Assembly (NCBI GenBank): GCA_018296165.2
Contig: JACKQL020000130.1
Coordinates: forward strand, 1 to 64,000
Length of the DNA: 64,000 nt
Reading direction: 5' to 3'
Source of the DNA: Termitomyces sp. T153
Taxonomy: Eukaryota; Basidiomycota; Agaricomycetes; Agaricales; Lyophyllaceae
The notes beneath the pieces were generated by a model. That model was not told the origin of the DNA. It did not search any database and was given only the letters and a program-made list of their open reading frames with translations. Positions 53,285 through 64,000 of the stretch are shown here, piece by piece. The first letter of the stretch is position 1. Each line of letters starts with the position of its first letter. The translations under genes and the position numbers were made by a program.

Positions 53285-56200
53285 ATGGTCTACCACAATC
53301 TCAAGTGCAAGTATATGACATATCCCGCGTAATCAATTGTCTAACAATATCTCCAGCCCTCATCAAAGGCATTCGAGCATGCAAGGTCTGCCTCATCTCG
53401 TCCTCACCGCGTCGATCCGTTAATATTTCACATTAGACCGTAGCGGATGAGAGAGCACTCATTCAGCAGGAATCTGCTGCAATCCGCGCTTCTTTCCGTG
53501 AAGAAGATTCGTACCAACGGCATAATAATGTCGCGAAGCTCCTCTATATCCACATGCTGGGATCTCCTGCCCATTTCGGTCAGATCGAATGCTTGAAACT
53601 GGTTGCGAGCCCTCGATTCTCGGATAAACGCCTAGGGTACTTGGGTATCATGCTGCTTCTGGACGAGAATCAGGAAGTACTAACACTGGTCACGAACTCT
53701 CTCAAAAAGTATGTACTTCGTATCATCTCGAGGTCTAATAATCTAAGTGGGAAATGAATGCAGTGATATGAATCATTCGAACATGTACGCGGTGGGACTG
53801 GCGCTCTGCACTTTTGCCAACATTGCATCGGAGGAGATGTCGCGAGATCTGGCAAACGAGATCGAGAAGTTGTTGGGTTCGAGCAACACATATATCCGGA
53901 AGAAGGCATGTTTGCGTGTCTCATTTCATCCTCGTGCCTCTCTGAATTTACCGCGCAATCTCGACAGGCTGCGCTGTGCGCTCTTCGCGTGATTAAAAAG
54001 GTTCCCGATCTTACCGACCATTTTGTGACCAAAGCAAAGAACCTTTTAACTGATCGCAATCATGGTGTCCTTCTCTCCTCCATTACTCTCGTCACAGAGA
54101 TGTGCCAAATGGATCCTGGTATTCTGGAAGAGTTCCGCAATGTGGGTTTACAAATCGTTCACTTCTCATAGGTTCTCTAAGCATATGCTTACAGGCTGTA
54201 TCGCTGCTCGTACGAAACCTCAAATCCTTGGTTACGACTGGATACAGTCCGGAGCACGATGTCTCAGGGATAACAGATCCGTTCCTGCAAGTGAAGATCC
54301 TTCGTCTGATGCGGCTCCTTGGCAAGGGGGATCAACAGGCCAGTGAAACTATGAACGATATCTTGGCGCAGGTGAATACCGCATGAGAATGACGAAAGCA
54401 CATGTCGATACTCAGTCATTGCCACCGCTGTAGGTCGCAACAAACACAGATTCAACGAAGAACGTGGGGAACTCTATATTGTACGAGACTGTACTGACAG
54501 TACTGGAGATCGAGGCGGATACTGGTTTACGCGTTATGGCAATTAACATCTTGGGCAAGTTTCTAAGTAATCGGGACAACAATATTCGGTATGTTATACT
54601 TTGCCCATGTGATCTCATGCTCATAGTCTAACTCCAACAGATACGTTGCTCTTAATACGCTCAACAAGGTGGTATCAATGGACACCAATGCCGTTCAGCG
54701 CCATCGTAATATTATTCTTGACTGCTTACGGGATGGCGATATCTCAATCCGGCGCCGCGCACTCGAACTCTCATACGCGCTCATCAATGAGCAAAATGTA
54801 CGAGTCCTCATCCGCGAACTTTTGGCGTTCCTAGAGGTTGCAGATGATGAGTTCAAGCTTGGTATGACGACACAAGTTTGTCTGGCTGCTGAACGATTTG
54901 CACCTAATAAGAGATGGCACATCGACACGGTACTCCGAGTTTTGAAGCTGGTGCGTCCAATAAACCAATCAAATTCGCCGAATTATCGATATGATACTAC
55001 GAAACTTCACAGGCGGGCAATTTTGTGCGCGAGGAGATTTTGTCGGCGTTCATTCGTCTTGTGGCACATACCCCTGAGCTACAGGCATACACTACATCAA
55101 AGCTCTACGCAGCGCTCAAATCGGACATTTCACAGGAGTCGTTAACATTGGCTGCTACATGGATCATCGGGGAGTACAGCGAAGTTTTGCTAGAAGGTGG
55201 CTTTGTCGACGAGGAGACACCTAAACCAGTGAGTACTTCAACCGCGATTTCTAATCGCTCGTCTCATACCTCAAATATATCTCAGGCGAGTGACAAGGAG
55301 CTTGTTGAGCTCTTGATCTCCGTCATTGACTCGCCGTATTCGAACTATCTCACCAAACAATTTGTACTAGCTGCTGTTACTAAGATCTCTTCGCGGAGTA
55401 CCACCACGCATTTCGAGCAGGAACGCATCCAGGAGTTGCTAGCGAAATACACCACAAGCCCGGAGCTTGAACTTCAGCAGCGTGCAGTAGAGTTTGCCAG
55501 CCTCTTCAACTTAGGTGACTTGAGAGAAGGTGTATTGGAACGTATGCCACCACCCGAGCTGAAGGCAACGGTCATGGGTGTCGGTAAGTGGTCGCTCGTA
55601 TTGTTCTGTGATGAAACAGATTAAAACAGATACGATGTTTCTAGTCAGTGAGAATAAACCTGTTGGTTCGACACGTTCCAAAGATGTACGTTGTTTAACT
55701 TTTAATGAGTTGGAATTCCTCATTGTCTGTACAGGGTGATCTCTTAGGTGATGACGTCGCATCGACCTCAGTTTCCGAAGCCTCAAGTGTACAACGCAAT
55801 CAGGATCTTCTAGCTGACATTTTCGGTACCTCTTCCACTACACCAGCAACTGCTTCACCCGCTCCCTCTCGACAAGCGACCATCGATAACATCCTCGACC
55901 TATTCGGCTCTAGCACCACCATTACCCCAAGCTCATCAACATCACCGCCACCTCCTACTGCGGCCCCTGCTCCATCAGCATTCACATTGGTGCAGACACA
56001 GTCTCCTCCGCCGCAACCTCCAGCACCAAAGCTGACAGCATACACGGCATATGAGAAGAATGAACTCAAAATCACGCTGACACCGCAGACAAATGCTGCG
56101 AAACCGGGTGTGGTGATGATTCTTGCGCGATTCCAGGTCACAGGAGGAAACGCTGCAAGTGGGATCAACTTCCAGGCTGCTGTGCCGAAGGTAATCTGCT

Positions 56201-56514
56201 CTCACCAGTTATTAGGTGGCACAGCCGTTGACTTTGTTCCCACATCACTTTGTAGTCGCAGCAATTGCAAATGTTGCCCATGTCAAATCCAATACTTAAC
56301 CCCGGGGCTGTTGAGACACAGCAAATGCGCGTTATAGCGCCGGCTGGGGTGTGTATCATTCATGCTCTTACCAGTCCGTATCGGCGTTGACAGTGGCTAC
56401 TAGAGTAATGTTCGGTTACGCCTACGGATATCGTATTCGATAGTGGGACAAAACTTCCAAGACCAAGTCGATTTTTCAGGATTCCCGCCCGGCCTGACCA
56501 GTGGTAGTGCATGA
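53285..56514 (+). CDS. APL4: AP-1 complex gamma-adaptin
   Basis: Large subunit of the clathrin adaptor AP-1 acting at trans-Golgi and endosomes. The ATG at 53285 starts MVYHNLK, joined to [10 protein letters not shown] and then [20 protein letters not shown], the classic N-terminus. Trunk hallmarks: [92 protein letters not shown] and [19 protein letters not shown] Ser/Pro/Thr-rich hinge contains LLADIFG and ILDLFG, acidic-hydrophobic motifs like clathrin boxes. The ear domain starts [13 protein letters not shown] and ends [15 protein letters not shown]. The first intron seems to use a GC donor (AAGT/GCAAGT), since GT alternatives put the next exon out of frame. Confidence 0.93.
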
Positions 56515-56796
56515 GATCTTCGACGCGTTGCCCTGTCCTCTTTACCTCTCTTTTTGTCTCGATAGAATTCCAGGATTTGACGTCTGATTTGTCTCTGTAT
56601 GACTCTTGGTAAATTCCATGTGGAATCTTTTATACGGATAGATGGAATACTGTAAGAATTTATTGATGATGTATAAGCTTGATGAGTCTGCCAACAAACC
56701 TGACATACTTTGCAGAAGTTTTATATTGGCTTTTCCTACTCAAATACATATTGCAATACAATATCATAACGATCTTCATAAGTAACTCAACAACAT
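56515..56796. other. Convergent 3' spacer
   Basis: Separates the stops of the adaptin and SF3B1 genes, which converge. A/T-rich, nothing else seen. Confidence 0.4.
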
Positions 56797-59700
56797 TTAA
56801 ATGAATACCTGAAGCGGGTGACGGTCATATACGTTCTGACCTTCACTCAACTCGCTAAGATCAGGATAGAACGGAACCATGGCGTCCGCTGCGCCAAGAT
56901 AAAGAGCATTGTAAATACGCCAATAAACCTCTCTGACCTTCCTTGCGGGGTGGAAAAGGCCCTGGAGTACGTAACTCAACAGAACGCCCGGTCCCAATGT
57001 TACTCGCATAGCTTCGATAGCTTCCATCACCGCACCAATAACGTGAGGAGAAGTTTCGAAACAATTAGGCCATACAAGATTCATAAGGTGCATCATTGAG
57101 TCTTCGCACCCAAGGCCAGCTACACCAAGTGCCAAGTGCTTCACGATAGTACTGGCTGTCTGCCGATGGACAAGGTCGCGGTCAGTGAGGGCGTCTTCAA
57201 GCATGGTAACAACCGAGTCGCAGTAGTAAGCTGATTGGGGCCCAACGTATTCAAAAACGAAGGACAAAGCTTTCAAACAACCTGTCCGAACGTTAAGCTC
57301 GGCCGTCCGATATTCGTTGAGTATAGCTGGTATGCACGTGAAGGCTAGAGGGATCGAAAAGATTAGTTCTTGTTACAATAGCTTGAGAAGCGATTAGACT
57401 CACGTCCACAAGTCTCAGCCACGATAGCAATGGCGACAGTACTACATACTCGACTTTGACGTTCTTGCACGCGCAGGTTTGTTAGAAGGACAGACAAGAC
57501 GTCTTGAGGACCCAAACTCTTGGCGATATAACCGAAGGAGTTAACAGCTGCACGACGAATACCCTTTTTGTGTGCCTTGAGGAGGTCAAGGAGCTCGAAA
57601 CAGATACGCATCCACTCGCGGGCAGGAACAAACTCAGCACCGCGATCAGCTGTAGAATGCCAAAGATTATCAACATTTAGAATTATATGAGTTGATATGG
57701 ATACTCACCGATACGTCCTATCAAATTGATAGATGCCTCTTGCACTTTTTCGTGCCTGTTACGCAAGATAGGCGTCATGCGGGGCACTATGAATCCGTCA
57801 GTTAGAACGAGTGCCTTTCAAAGGTAAAACTCACAAAGATCTTTGACAGGCGGATTCATCTGAGTCATTCCAACCACGTTTGCAATGGCACCCTCAGCAG
57901 CGATGATACTTCCAAGAGTATCAGGATATTCCTCTCCAAGCTGTTCAAAAAGAACCAGGCCCAGCTTGCTGAGAAGTTGATCTTCACCGCATTGTTTGAT
58001 TACGACCGCGAGCCGTGTCGTCAAATCCGCTGCCTGTTGCCTGATCTTGGCACTTTTGTTGTTGAGACGCCAGAGGACCGTGGAGACGATTTGGGTAAGA
58101 TATGGTTTGACGCGAATCCCCAGAGCGTTAACGACGGTTCCAAATCCGTCTAACATGACCTGGTCCTCCGTAGTCTGCTCCTGGAAGGAGTAGATAATCC
58201 CGTCGACTAATCTGACCTCCAATCGCTCGTCGATGTCAGATGCTCCGAGAGTCGCGACAACCTTCGTGATAGTTTCCATTACCATCTTGCGGTAGGGTTC
58301 AGCCTCATCCTTGAGTTCGTTCACTATCCTCCCAACAATTTCTGCCACGCCGGCTTTCTGAGCAAGCTCGACAGTGGTTTCAACGACCTGACGGTAATTT
58401 CTACGGTCCAATGCCATGCGACGAACCCAAAATGCCTTGAAGAAGTCAGGCAGAATGTCTTGCTTAATGTAGGCAGGGGTAACACCCTCTGTGGCGGCGC
58501 ATTGCTTGACTACCTTGAGGACAATTTTCTTCATTTCTTCATCTGACGTCTGGAATTCTCGGATGAGAATAACAGTCACTTCTTTAGTATAGTAAGAAGC
58601 GTATTCAGGATCCATGAGAGGGATGATGAAACCGATGGCTTTTAGGAAAGCAGCCAAGCCCTTGCCACGATGGAGACGAATCCCCAGCCATAGAGGCTTG
58701 AGAACATTATCAAATGATTCGATACCGTATGGCGCAGCAGCCTCAGCGAGAGCGGCCAAACCCAAAGCCGTCATTGTTCGAACTTTTTGCTGTTCGTCGG
58801 ATAGACCATGGGCAATACAGTCTACCAGATTACGCAGATGAGGAAGTACTGCACATCCCATCATGATAGCAATTTGCTGTACAATGCGAATGCCAGTATG
58901 CCTGGCTTGCCAGGACTTCTTCGATCGACAGACGGCTTTCAAAAAGGGTAGCAGCGAAGGGATACCAAGGGCAGACGCGACGACAGAGAATGCACGAGCA
59001 GTGGTGTTTCGGACGTATTCATCAGCATGATCAATATCAGGACGCATAGTGGAAATCATGTGGGCAAGACCAGCGGCTTTGGAAAGATTGGATATGATTT
59101 CGCGACCTTCGACACGCGCATAATAATCCTCATCGATAAGAAGGGGCTCAATGACGACGAGAATTTTGTGAACGTAGGGACGGACGAGGTCGTCGAGTTT
59201 GTAAAGTACACGATCGATAACCTTGACTAGCAGATGACGTTCCTGATCTTCCAGCGTGCGTTCCATGAGAAGAGGCAAAATCTTGTCAAAAAGCGGGCCT
59301 GCACCAAACTCGCGTGCCTTGTCAGTAATTTGTCTGAGAGCAGTCTTGCGGACAGGGGGCGTTCCGTTCTTTATCTTTAGAAGCAACCGCATGATTTTCC
59401 TTTCCTTCATCTCGTCTACCGTGAGCTCTGTCTCATCCTCTTCCTTGAGGATTTTCGCAAAGTACTGGGCATCTTCAGGCTTGAAGAAAGCGAGATTCCC
59501 AACACCCGGTATCTCAGTCGGCAGTTCTGGAGCAAGCCCGGCGGCGGCGGCAGCAGCAGCAGCATCCGAGCTCTCCTGAATCTGGAACCCTCCGAGGTCG
59601 TTGATGGGAGTCGCCATGAGTTTTCGAGGAGTAATTAAAGGCGCATAACCGGGAGGAGGGGTCACAATTGCATAACCAGTGGCAGGAAGAGCAGCATCAA

Positions 59701-60424
59701 GCTCCTCGTCAGTGAGGTAACGATTGTGCTTGTCCTCCTGCATGAAGCCGGGTGCATTCATAATGATTGGTTGCATAGGGACCTCCACAGTAGTCTGGGC
59801 GGGGGTTTGATCCCAACGAGAACGTTTAACGGGTGTTTCTGCAACAGAGGCATCATCAGCGGGGGTGGCGTCCCATCTCGACCGGCGCTTTTTGGAAGCA
59901 GCCTCGCCAGTAGGTTTGTTAGGGTCGACATTTTCATCCGCAGGTTCACTGAGGTCCCACCGGCGCTTGCGCTTAGAACCAGCGGAGTCTTTCTCTTTCG
60001 CTGCCGCTAGCTCCTTCGCAGCCGCCAACTCCCTCGCAACATCTTCCAGCTCCGCTGCAGGAGGAGTCCTGTCGAGATCCATCTTCATCTTCCCTTCTTC
60101 CCGCTCCATCCTCTCCTTTTCCTCAATGGCTCGTTTCACTCTGAGTTCCTCCTGCTCTAATCTCGACAGACGCATAGCGTCTTTATAACCTCCCTCGACA
60201 TCCATCCCATCCTCCGATTGAGCAAACGCATCCGCGCTGTCAACAGCTACACGATTGAAGCGACGGTTGTGGTAGTCAGACTGACGAGCGGCAATTTGAC
60301 GTTTGGAGGCTGTCTCAGCAAATGGGTCGACATTTTCTTCCTCGGCTAGGTCAGCAAACTCTTGGAGGACTTCTTTCGGAGCTGTATAGGAATCTATCAA
60401 TCTGGGAGAGCCAGGTGGAGACAT
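56797..60424 (-). CDS. Splicing factor 3B subunit 1 (U2 snRNP, Hsh155/SAP155)
   Basis: Scaffold of SF3b that clamps the branch-point helix. Start taken at the ATG at 60424 ([18 protein letters not shown]); an in-frame start at 60523 would add 33 residues of non-family sequence. The N-terminal part has [19 protein letters not shown] and SRWDQTPAQ, the TP/RWD repeats that bind partners. The HEAT repeats show [20 protein letters not shown], whose K matches human K700. They also show [60 protein letters not shown] and [19 protein letters not shown]. Three introns sit only in the last quarter; the first exon is over 2.6 kb. The C-terminus ends [10 protein letters not shown], unlike the animal tail. 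Confidence 0.95.
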
Positions 60425-61376
60425 TATACCTCCAGACTTGCGCGTTGAACAGTGTCGTCTGTAGACAAGTCGACTTGACGGCTCCGGATGACCAATACAA
60501 TACCAAATTCCCACGCTATACACTATATAAACCTCAACATTTTTTTAAAGAAAATATAACTTTCAATCCATCGTCAACCACGACGTCCTTAGCGAGTGAG
60601 TATTGCCTCATCTCTTTTTCTCTGATGATTTCTTTGCCGCCCCAGTCGTAGCCCTAGTGCGTTGACGATCGGCAGAGCACACAGCCAAACAGTTGCACCT
60701 CTGACTTTCTCAGCCCTCAATTTTTTCACAGCTAATGCCCTTCTCCCAGATCCCCCAAACTTCCATTTTCTTCTCTCTCGATCTGGCTTGAAATGACTTT
60801 CTGTGAGTGTCACTTCATTTTTTCCGTATGATGTGAATGTATACACCAACTCTGGAGCCAATGGCGATGGAGAAAAAGAACTACAAAAAAACTAAGAACA
60901 GCCAGCTGATTTTTCTTCTTGTCTCATTGCGCATATACTCATTGTTGACATTTTTTTTGACTTCTAGAAATGTACTGCCAGTTGGTCGTGTATAAATGTA
61001 CCTATTGTAATATGGTTCCTGTCAATACACATGTTTGGCGAACTCCACTCTATGTATACACATCGACAAATCTCAATGACAACGTCCACGTTGTAACTTC
61101 AGCTTTCAGACACATACATAAGCGACCTCGAGAGTTATAGTTGGGCCGAACGACGTCAGCACCAGTTGGCAAAACCCCATCCACGTGATGGATGGAACGC
61201 GTCCTCTCGGCAGTGACTCTGAGTGCCGAGCCGCGATGTCGCATATGGCTAAGGCGATTCAGCACTCCCCGCCGAGAGGATTCGTATCTCGTCAACTGAT
61301 TATAAAAACTCATATCAACAGCATGCGAACAACTCATATCCTCGACTCATAACTCCCCATTACTACAACCTCTATC
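60425..61376. promoter_or_regulatory. Divergent upstream region between SF3B1 and a small gene
   Basis: About 950 bases with no gene I would support; a minus-strand ORF at 60589-60861 lacks an ATG start and known content. A small stem, CTCGGCA and TGCCGAG, lies near 61206-61230. A TATA-like TATAAAC is at about 60526. Confidence 0.4.
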
Positions 61377-61940
61377 ATGCATCCTTACGGCCCAGGCCAT
61401 TTCTGGTACAGAAGCGGGTGCTACGGCCCCAGCCGTATCCTCTGGTTCGCCTTTGGCGCCATCGCCGCATCACTTTGGACAAGGCATCAAGGACGAGTAG
61501 AGTGGCACAGTCATAGCAACTGTGTCCGTCCTCCTGTCTTGTCAACCCAAGCGGAGCCCGTCGATCCCTGGAGCGCGCACGGAGTATCGAGGGCCGTTAA
61601 TGGTATCGCCCCAGAGACGATGAGTAGCGATGACAAAAGACGCTTGGCCGAGCTAGGCACGTCGGCTGGCGACAAAGTATGTCCATTACGTTAAGTAATT
61701 GTAATCATTTGAACTTTACTGATTGCTGAATGATTTCAGTTAGTAGAATTATCCGAAGCAACGCTCGACACTGTTTTGACCACCGTCGAAGTTCTAAAAG
61801 CCGTGAGCCTTCATTTGACATGTTCATATGTGCTGACACCCATCCTGCTCTTACAGAAACTAGCAGAACATCGAGCCGAACGAGAGAAGCAGCAAGAGGA
61901 AGAACGCCGCCGAAAGGAGAGTCCTCCTCGCATCCTTTAA
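61377..61940 (+). CDS. Small unknown protein with one hydrophobic segment
   Basis: Three exons (61377-61676, 61740 to about 61803, about 61858-61940) give roughly 148 residues. It begins MHPYGPGHFWYRSGCYGPSR, followed by a likely membrane segment ILWFAFGAIAASLW at residues about 22-35. Next come a polar middle with PETMSSDDKRRLAEL, a helix LVELSEATLDTVLTTVEVLK and a strongly charged tail (KLAEHRAEREKQQEEERRRK). The intron borders are canonical and keep one frame. I do not recognise the family. Its shape suits a small membrane-anchored protein with a coiled-coil tail. Confidence 0.7.
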
Positions 61941-62056
61941 TCGTGTCTGTCAGTCCCAGCCCTCTCGCTGTCTTAAACAATTGAAATTTTAATTTATGCC
62001 TACTGCACATGTCATAAAACATTACGACAATACTAGTAGAATACTCGAATCCGATA

Positions 62057-63896
62057 TTAAGCTGAACTCGACGAGCTAGGGATAAGTTCTGCACCACGTT
62101 TATTGACATACGCGGGTGCAGTAGGGTTCAACTTCCCTTGCTCCTCCGCTAGAAAACTGTTAGCCTCATTCAAAGGTAGCAACGTTATTACATACGTGTG
62201 GAACACCAGAAGTAAGTGACGAGACCGACAATGATCACAACGTAGGCAATAAAGTAGAGCCAGTATGGACGGTAATGCTAGGAAATTTTATTTGATCAAT
62301 GCAGAACGTATGTAACGATCAGCCTTACATATAAGAACAATCCTGCAATGCAAACGATGTTAATAGGTCCGGTTCGAGCTGAGGTGACTTGTTGACATAC
62401 CGAATAATAACCCCCAAAAATCACTGGTGAGAAGGCTGAGATTATAGTACGTCGATGAAGCTAAGCGATAAAGCATGGGAGCAACAGTGTACAGAATAAA
62501 CATTGCTGAGAGAAAATGGGTTCAGGAGCGAAAAAAAACATAAGCAGAGCAACGAACCCGAGGTGTAAGCCACCAGTATACCAACTGAAGGAGATGATAT
62601 CAGTGGTGCATTCAGGCTTGAAATCAAGTTCATACGTACTTGTCATGCGATTCCAAGAGGCGAGCTTCATCGCGCCATGTTCAAGTCCAGCTGCTTGGAC
62701 CCCATTGATCAGGGTTCCCCACATGCCGAGTTGACCAACAACCTATACTAAGTCAATAGTGGACTGTATGAACACGAAGGGATACTAACCTCATAGAGAG
62801 GACGTTTCCTGACGAAAAACTCTTCTGTAGCATTGGCTGCCAACATGGCATTAACATGGCAATGCAAGTGGTTCATGACAAACTTACAAAGACCATAAAG
62901 AGTAGCGCCAGCAATCATAAACCCATCCCCTTTGGCTCTGTTGAGCGCTGTCCAGTCCTTGTCTGTAAGTTCGTCAGAGGCTACTAAAAGTCCTAGTCCA
63001 GCAATACATATGATGACGCCCTATCCAATTTCAAAAAATGAGAAGTTTGGGACCAACAAGAGGAATATCATGAACGGACCAGGATCTGAGTCCAATGGTA
63101 TCTAGGGCGCATGTATACCCAAGAAACAAACATGCAGACTGGAATCGCCCAACTGCACAAAAGTTGTCTACAATCAGAACGGCGCTGTAGCGAGCGACAT
63201 GTTCCAACTTACGCGTCTAATAGCATGCAGGAAAGCAAATCGGTATATTGGTATGCCTGTAGCCCATTAATAATACATTCATTACTTAACTTGACGTACA
63301 TACCTTGACCACGAGAAAATTTCCTTCGACATCAAAGGCAGCAAGGATGAAGTCTGAATCAAACATCAGTCATGGCATCCAGAAAGTTTGACGGCATACA
63401 TTTCCACCCATCTCGAAGCACCATCTTCCCCCAACCTTTTAAACCGTCTTTTCATAGCTATTTCAGCAAACGAGGAAGCAAAGGCATTTCGAGAATGAAC
63501 ATACACTGATATAGTGTATAAGGCGTGTAGATCATGAATATAGAGAAGTATCTGTGGATAGGTTGAATATACATTCAGTAATCACTGTATTTAAACGCAC
63601 AAAAAAAATGTCTGTGTAGTCGGGAGGGCCCAGTTTCGGTTCACCAATTCCGTCGTTGTGACGTTCGTACATGTTATACACAGGGCAACGACTTGTCCAC
63701 TGAACAGAGCAAGGGTGAAACGTCGAGTCCAGATGCTCTTCCATCGACGAGAAAAACTTCTTGCAAATGCTCTAGGTGATGAAAAGACTATTGCAGGGCG
63801 ACTTGGGACGACATGGCTAAGATCAAAAGATTCCGGGCTGTCGACGTCGACAAGTGGTTCCGGTGTCTTTGTATCTTGATTCGGAGGGTCTATCAT
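62057..63896 (-). CDS. SLC35F-type solute carrier (drug/metabolite transporter superfamily)
   Basis: Predicted ten-helix membrane transporter with unknown substrate. The ATG at 63896 starts MIDPPNQDTKTPEPLVDVD. A cytosolic N-tail precedes helix 1 (RRFTLALFSGQVVALCITCT). Family hallmarks are spread over many small exons: WKYFILAAFDVEGNFLVVK followed by AYQYT-like sequence, GVIICIAGLGLLVASDELTD, GDGFMIAGATLYGLSNATEE and FFVRKRPLYEVVGQLGMWG. The later part reads LHLGFVALLMFFFAPEPIF, YYNLSLLTSDFWGLLFG and HYRPYWLYFIAYVVIIVGLV. It ends in a Ser-rich tail (LIPSSSSSA). The stop at 62057 lies 116 bases from the stop of the converging small gene. Around ten introns make exact borders uncertain. Confidence 0.82.
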
Positions 63897-64000
63897 AGAC
63901 AGTGAGTAACTAAAGCAGCTCAGACGATGATAGAGATACAGAGATGATTATATAGAAATCTTGAAATAGCCGATTTTGTAGATTCAGCGGAGATCAATTT

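Noticed and set aside
60589..60861. 90-codon basic minus-strand ORF upstream of SF3B1
   Set aside because: Begins at TTG rather than ATG and shows no family features.

Overview
The window is nuclear DNA of a filamentous basidiomycete, most likely an Agaricomycete. Almost every gene is split by introns of about 50-60 bases with GT/AG (rarely GC/AG) ends. Gene spacing is tight on both strands. The accessory families are typical of mushroom-forming fungi: RBR E3 ligase, BTB/POZ and F-box fragments, tandem pectinases and tyrosine-recombinase element relics. All calls come from reading the translated sequence by eye. No database search or computation was run, so intron borders are estimates except where discussed.

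Layout. 0.2-4.5 kb: PRO2 (proline synthesis) and an RBR E3 ubiquitin ligase. 5.0-12 kb: a pectin-degrading block with a pectin methylesterase, one apparently intact GH28 polygalacturonase and two GH28 copies in successive stages of decay. 12-20.3 kb: a NASP/Hif1-type histone chaperone, an AP180-like ANTH endocytic adaptor and a GH47 mannosidase. 20.3-24.1 kb: a disturbed interval with two tracts made only of A and C (467 and 263 bases), two CpG-poor repeat units carrying BTB fragments, and a broken gene that runs into the second tract. 24.4-28.6 kb: glycerol kinase, a third, CpG-rich repeat unit and RPS20. 28.9-34.5 kb: a decayed F-box-like gene, then DBP9 and a ZNHIT2-like gene transcribed divergently from a 64-base gap. 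34.9-46.4 kb: a graveyard of nested, CpG-depleted transposable elements, including a tyrosine recombinase relic, gag-like coiled-coil relics, inverted LTR-like repeats and an insertion with TG/CA ends and a short target-site duplication. 47.3-64 kb: dense housekeeping genes: ZIP zinc transporter, Erv1 sulfhydryl oxidase, a second GH47 mannosidase, AP-1 gamma-adaptin, SF3B1, a small unknown protein and an SLC35F-type transporter.

Functional themes. The pectin genes form a local functional cluster: demethylation followed by hydrolysis of homogalacturonan. AP180-like and AP-1 gamma both serve clathrin traffic. The two GH47 enzymes are paralogues of secretory-pathway mannose trimming. The other genes are unlinked housekeeping functions. 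I found no convincing new multi-gene system. The least explained signals are the A/C-only tracts and the repeat family with CCCGCTAC/GTAGCGGG ends. Comparison of copies of that family suggests CpG-directed mutation.
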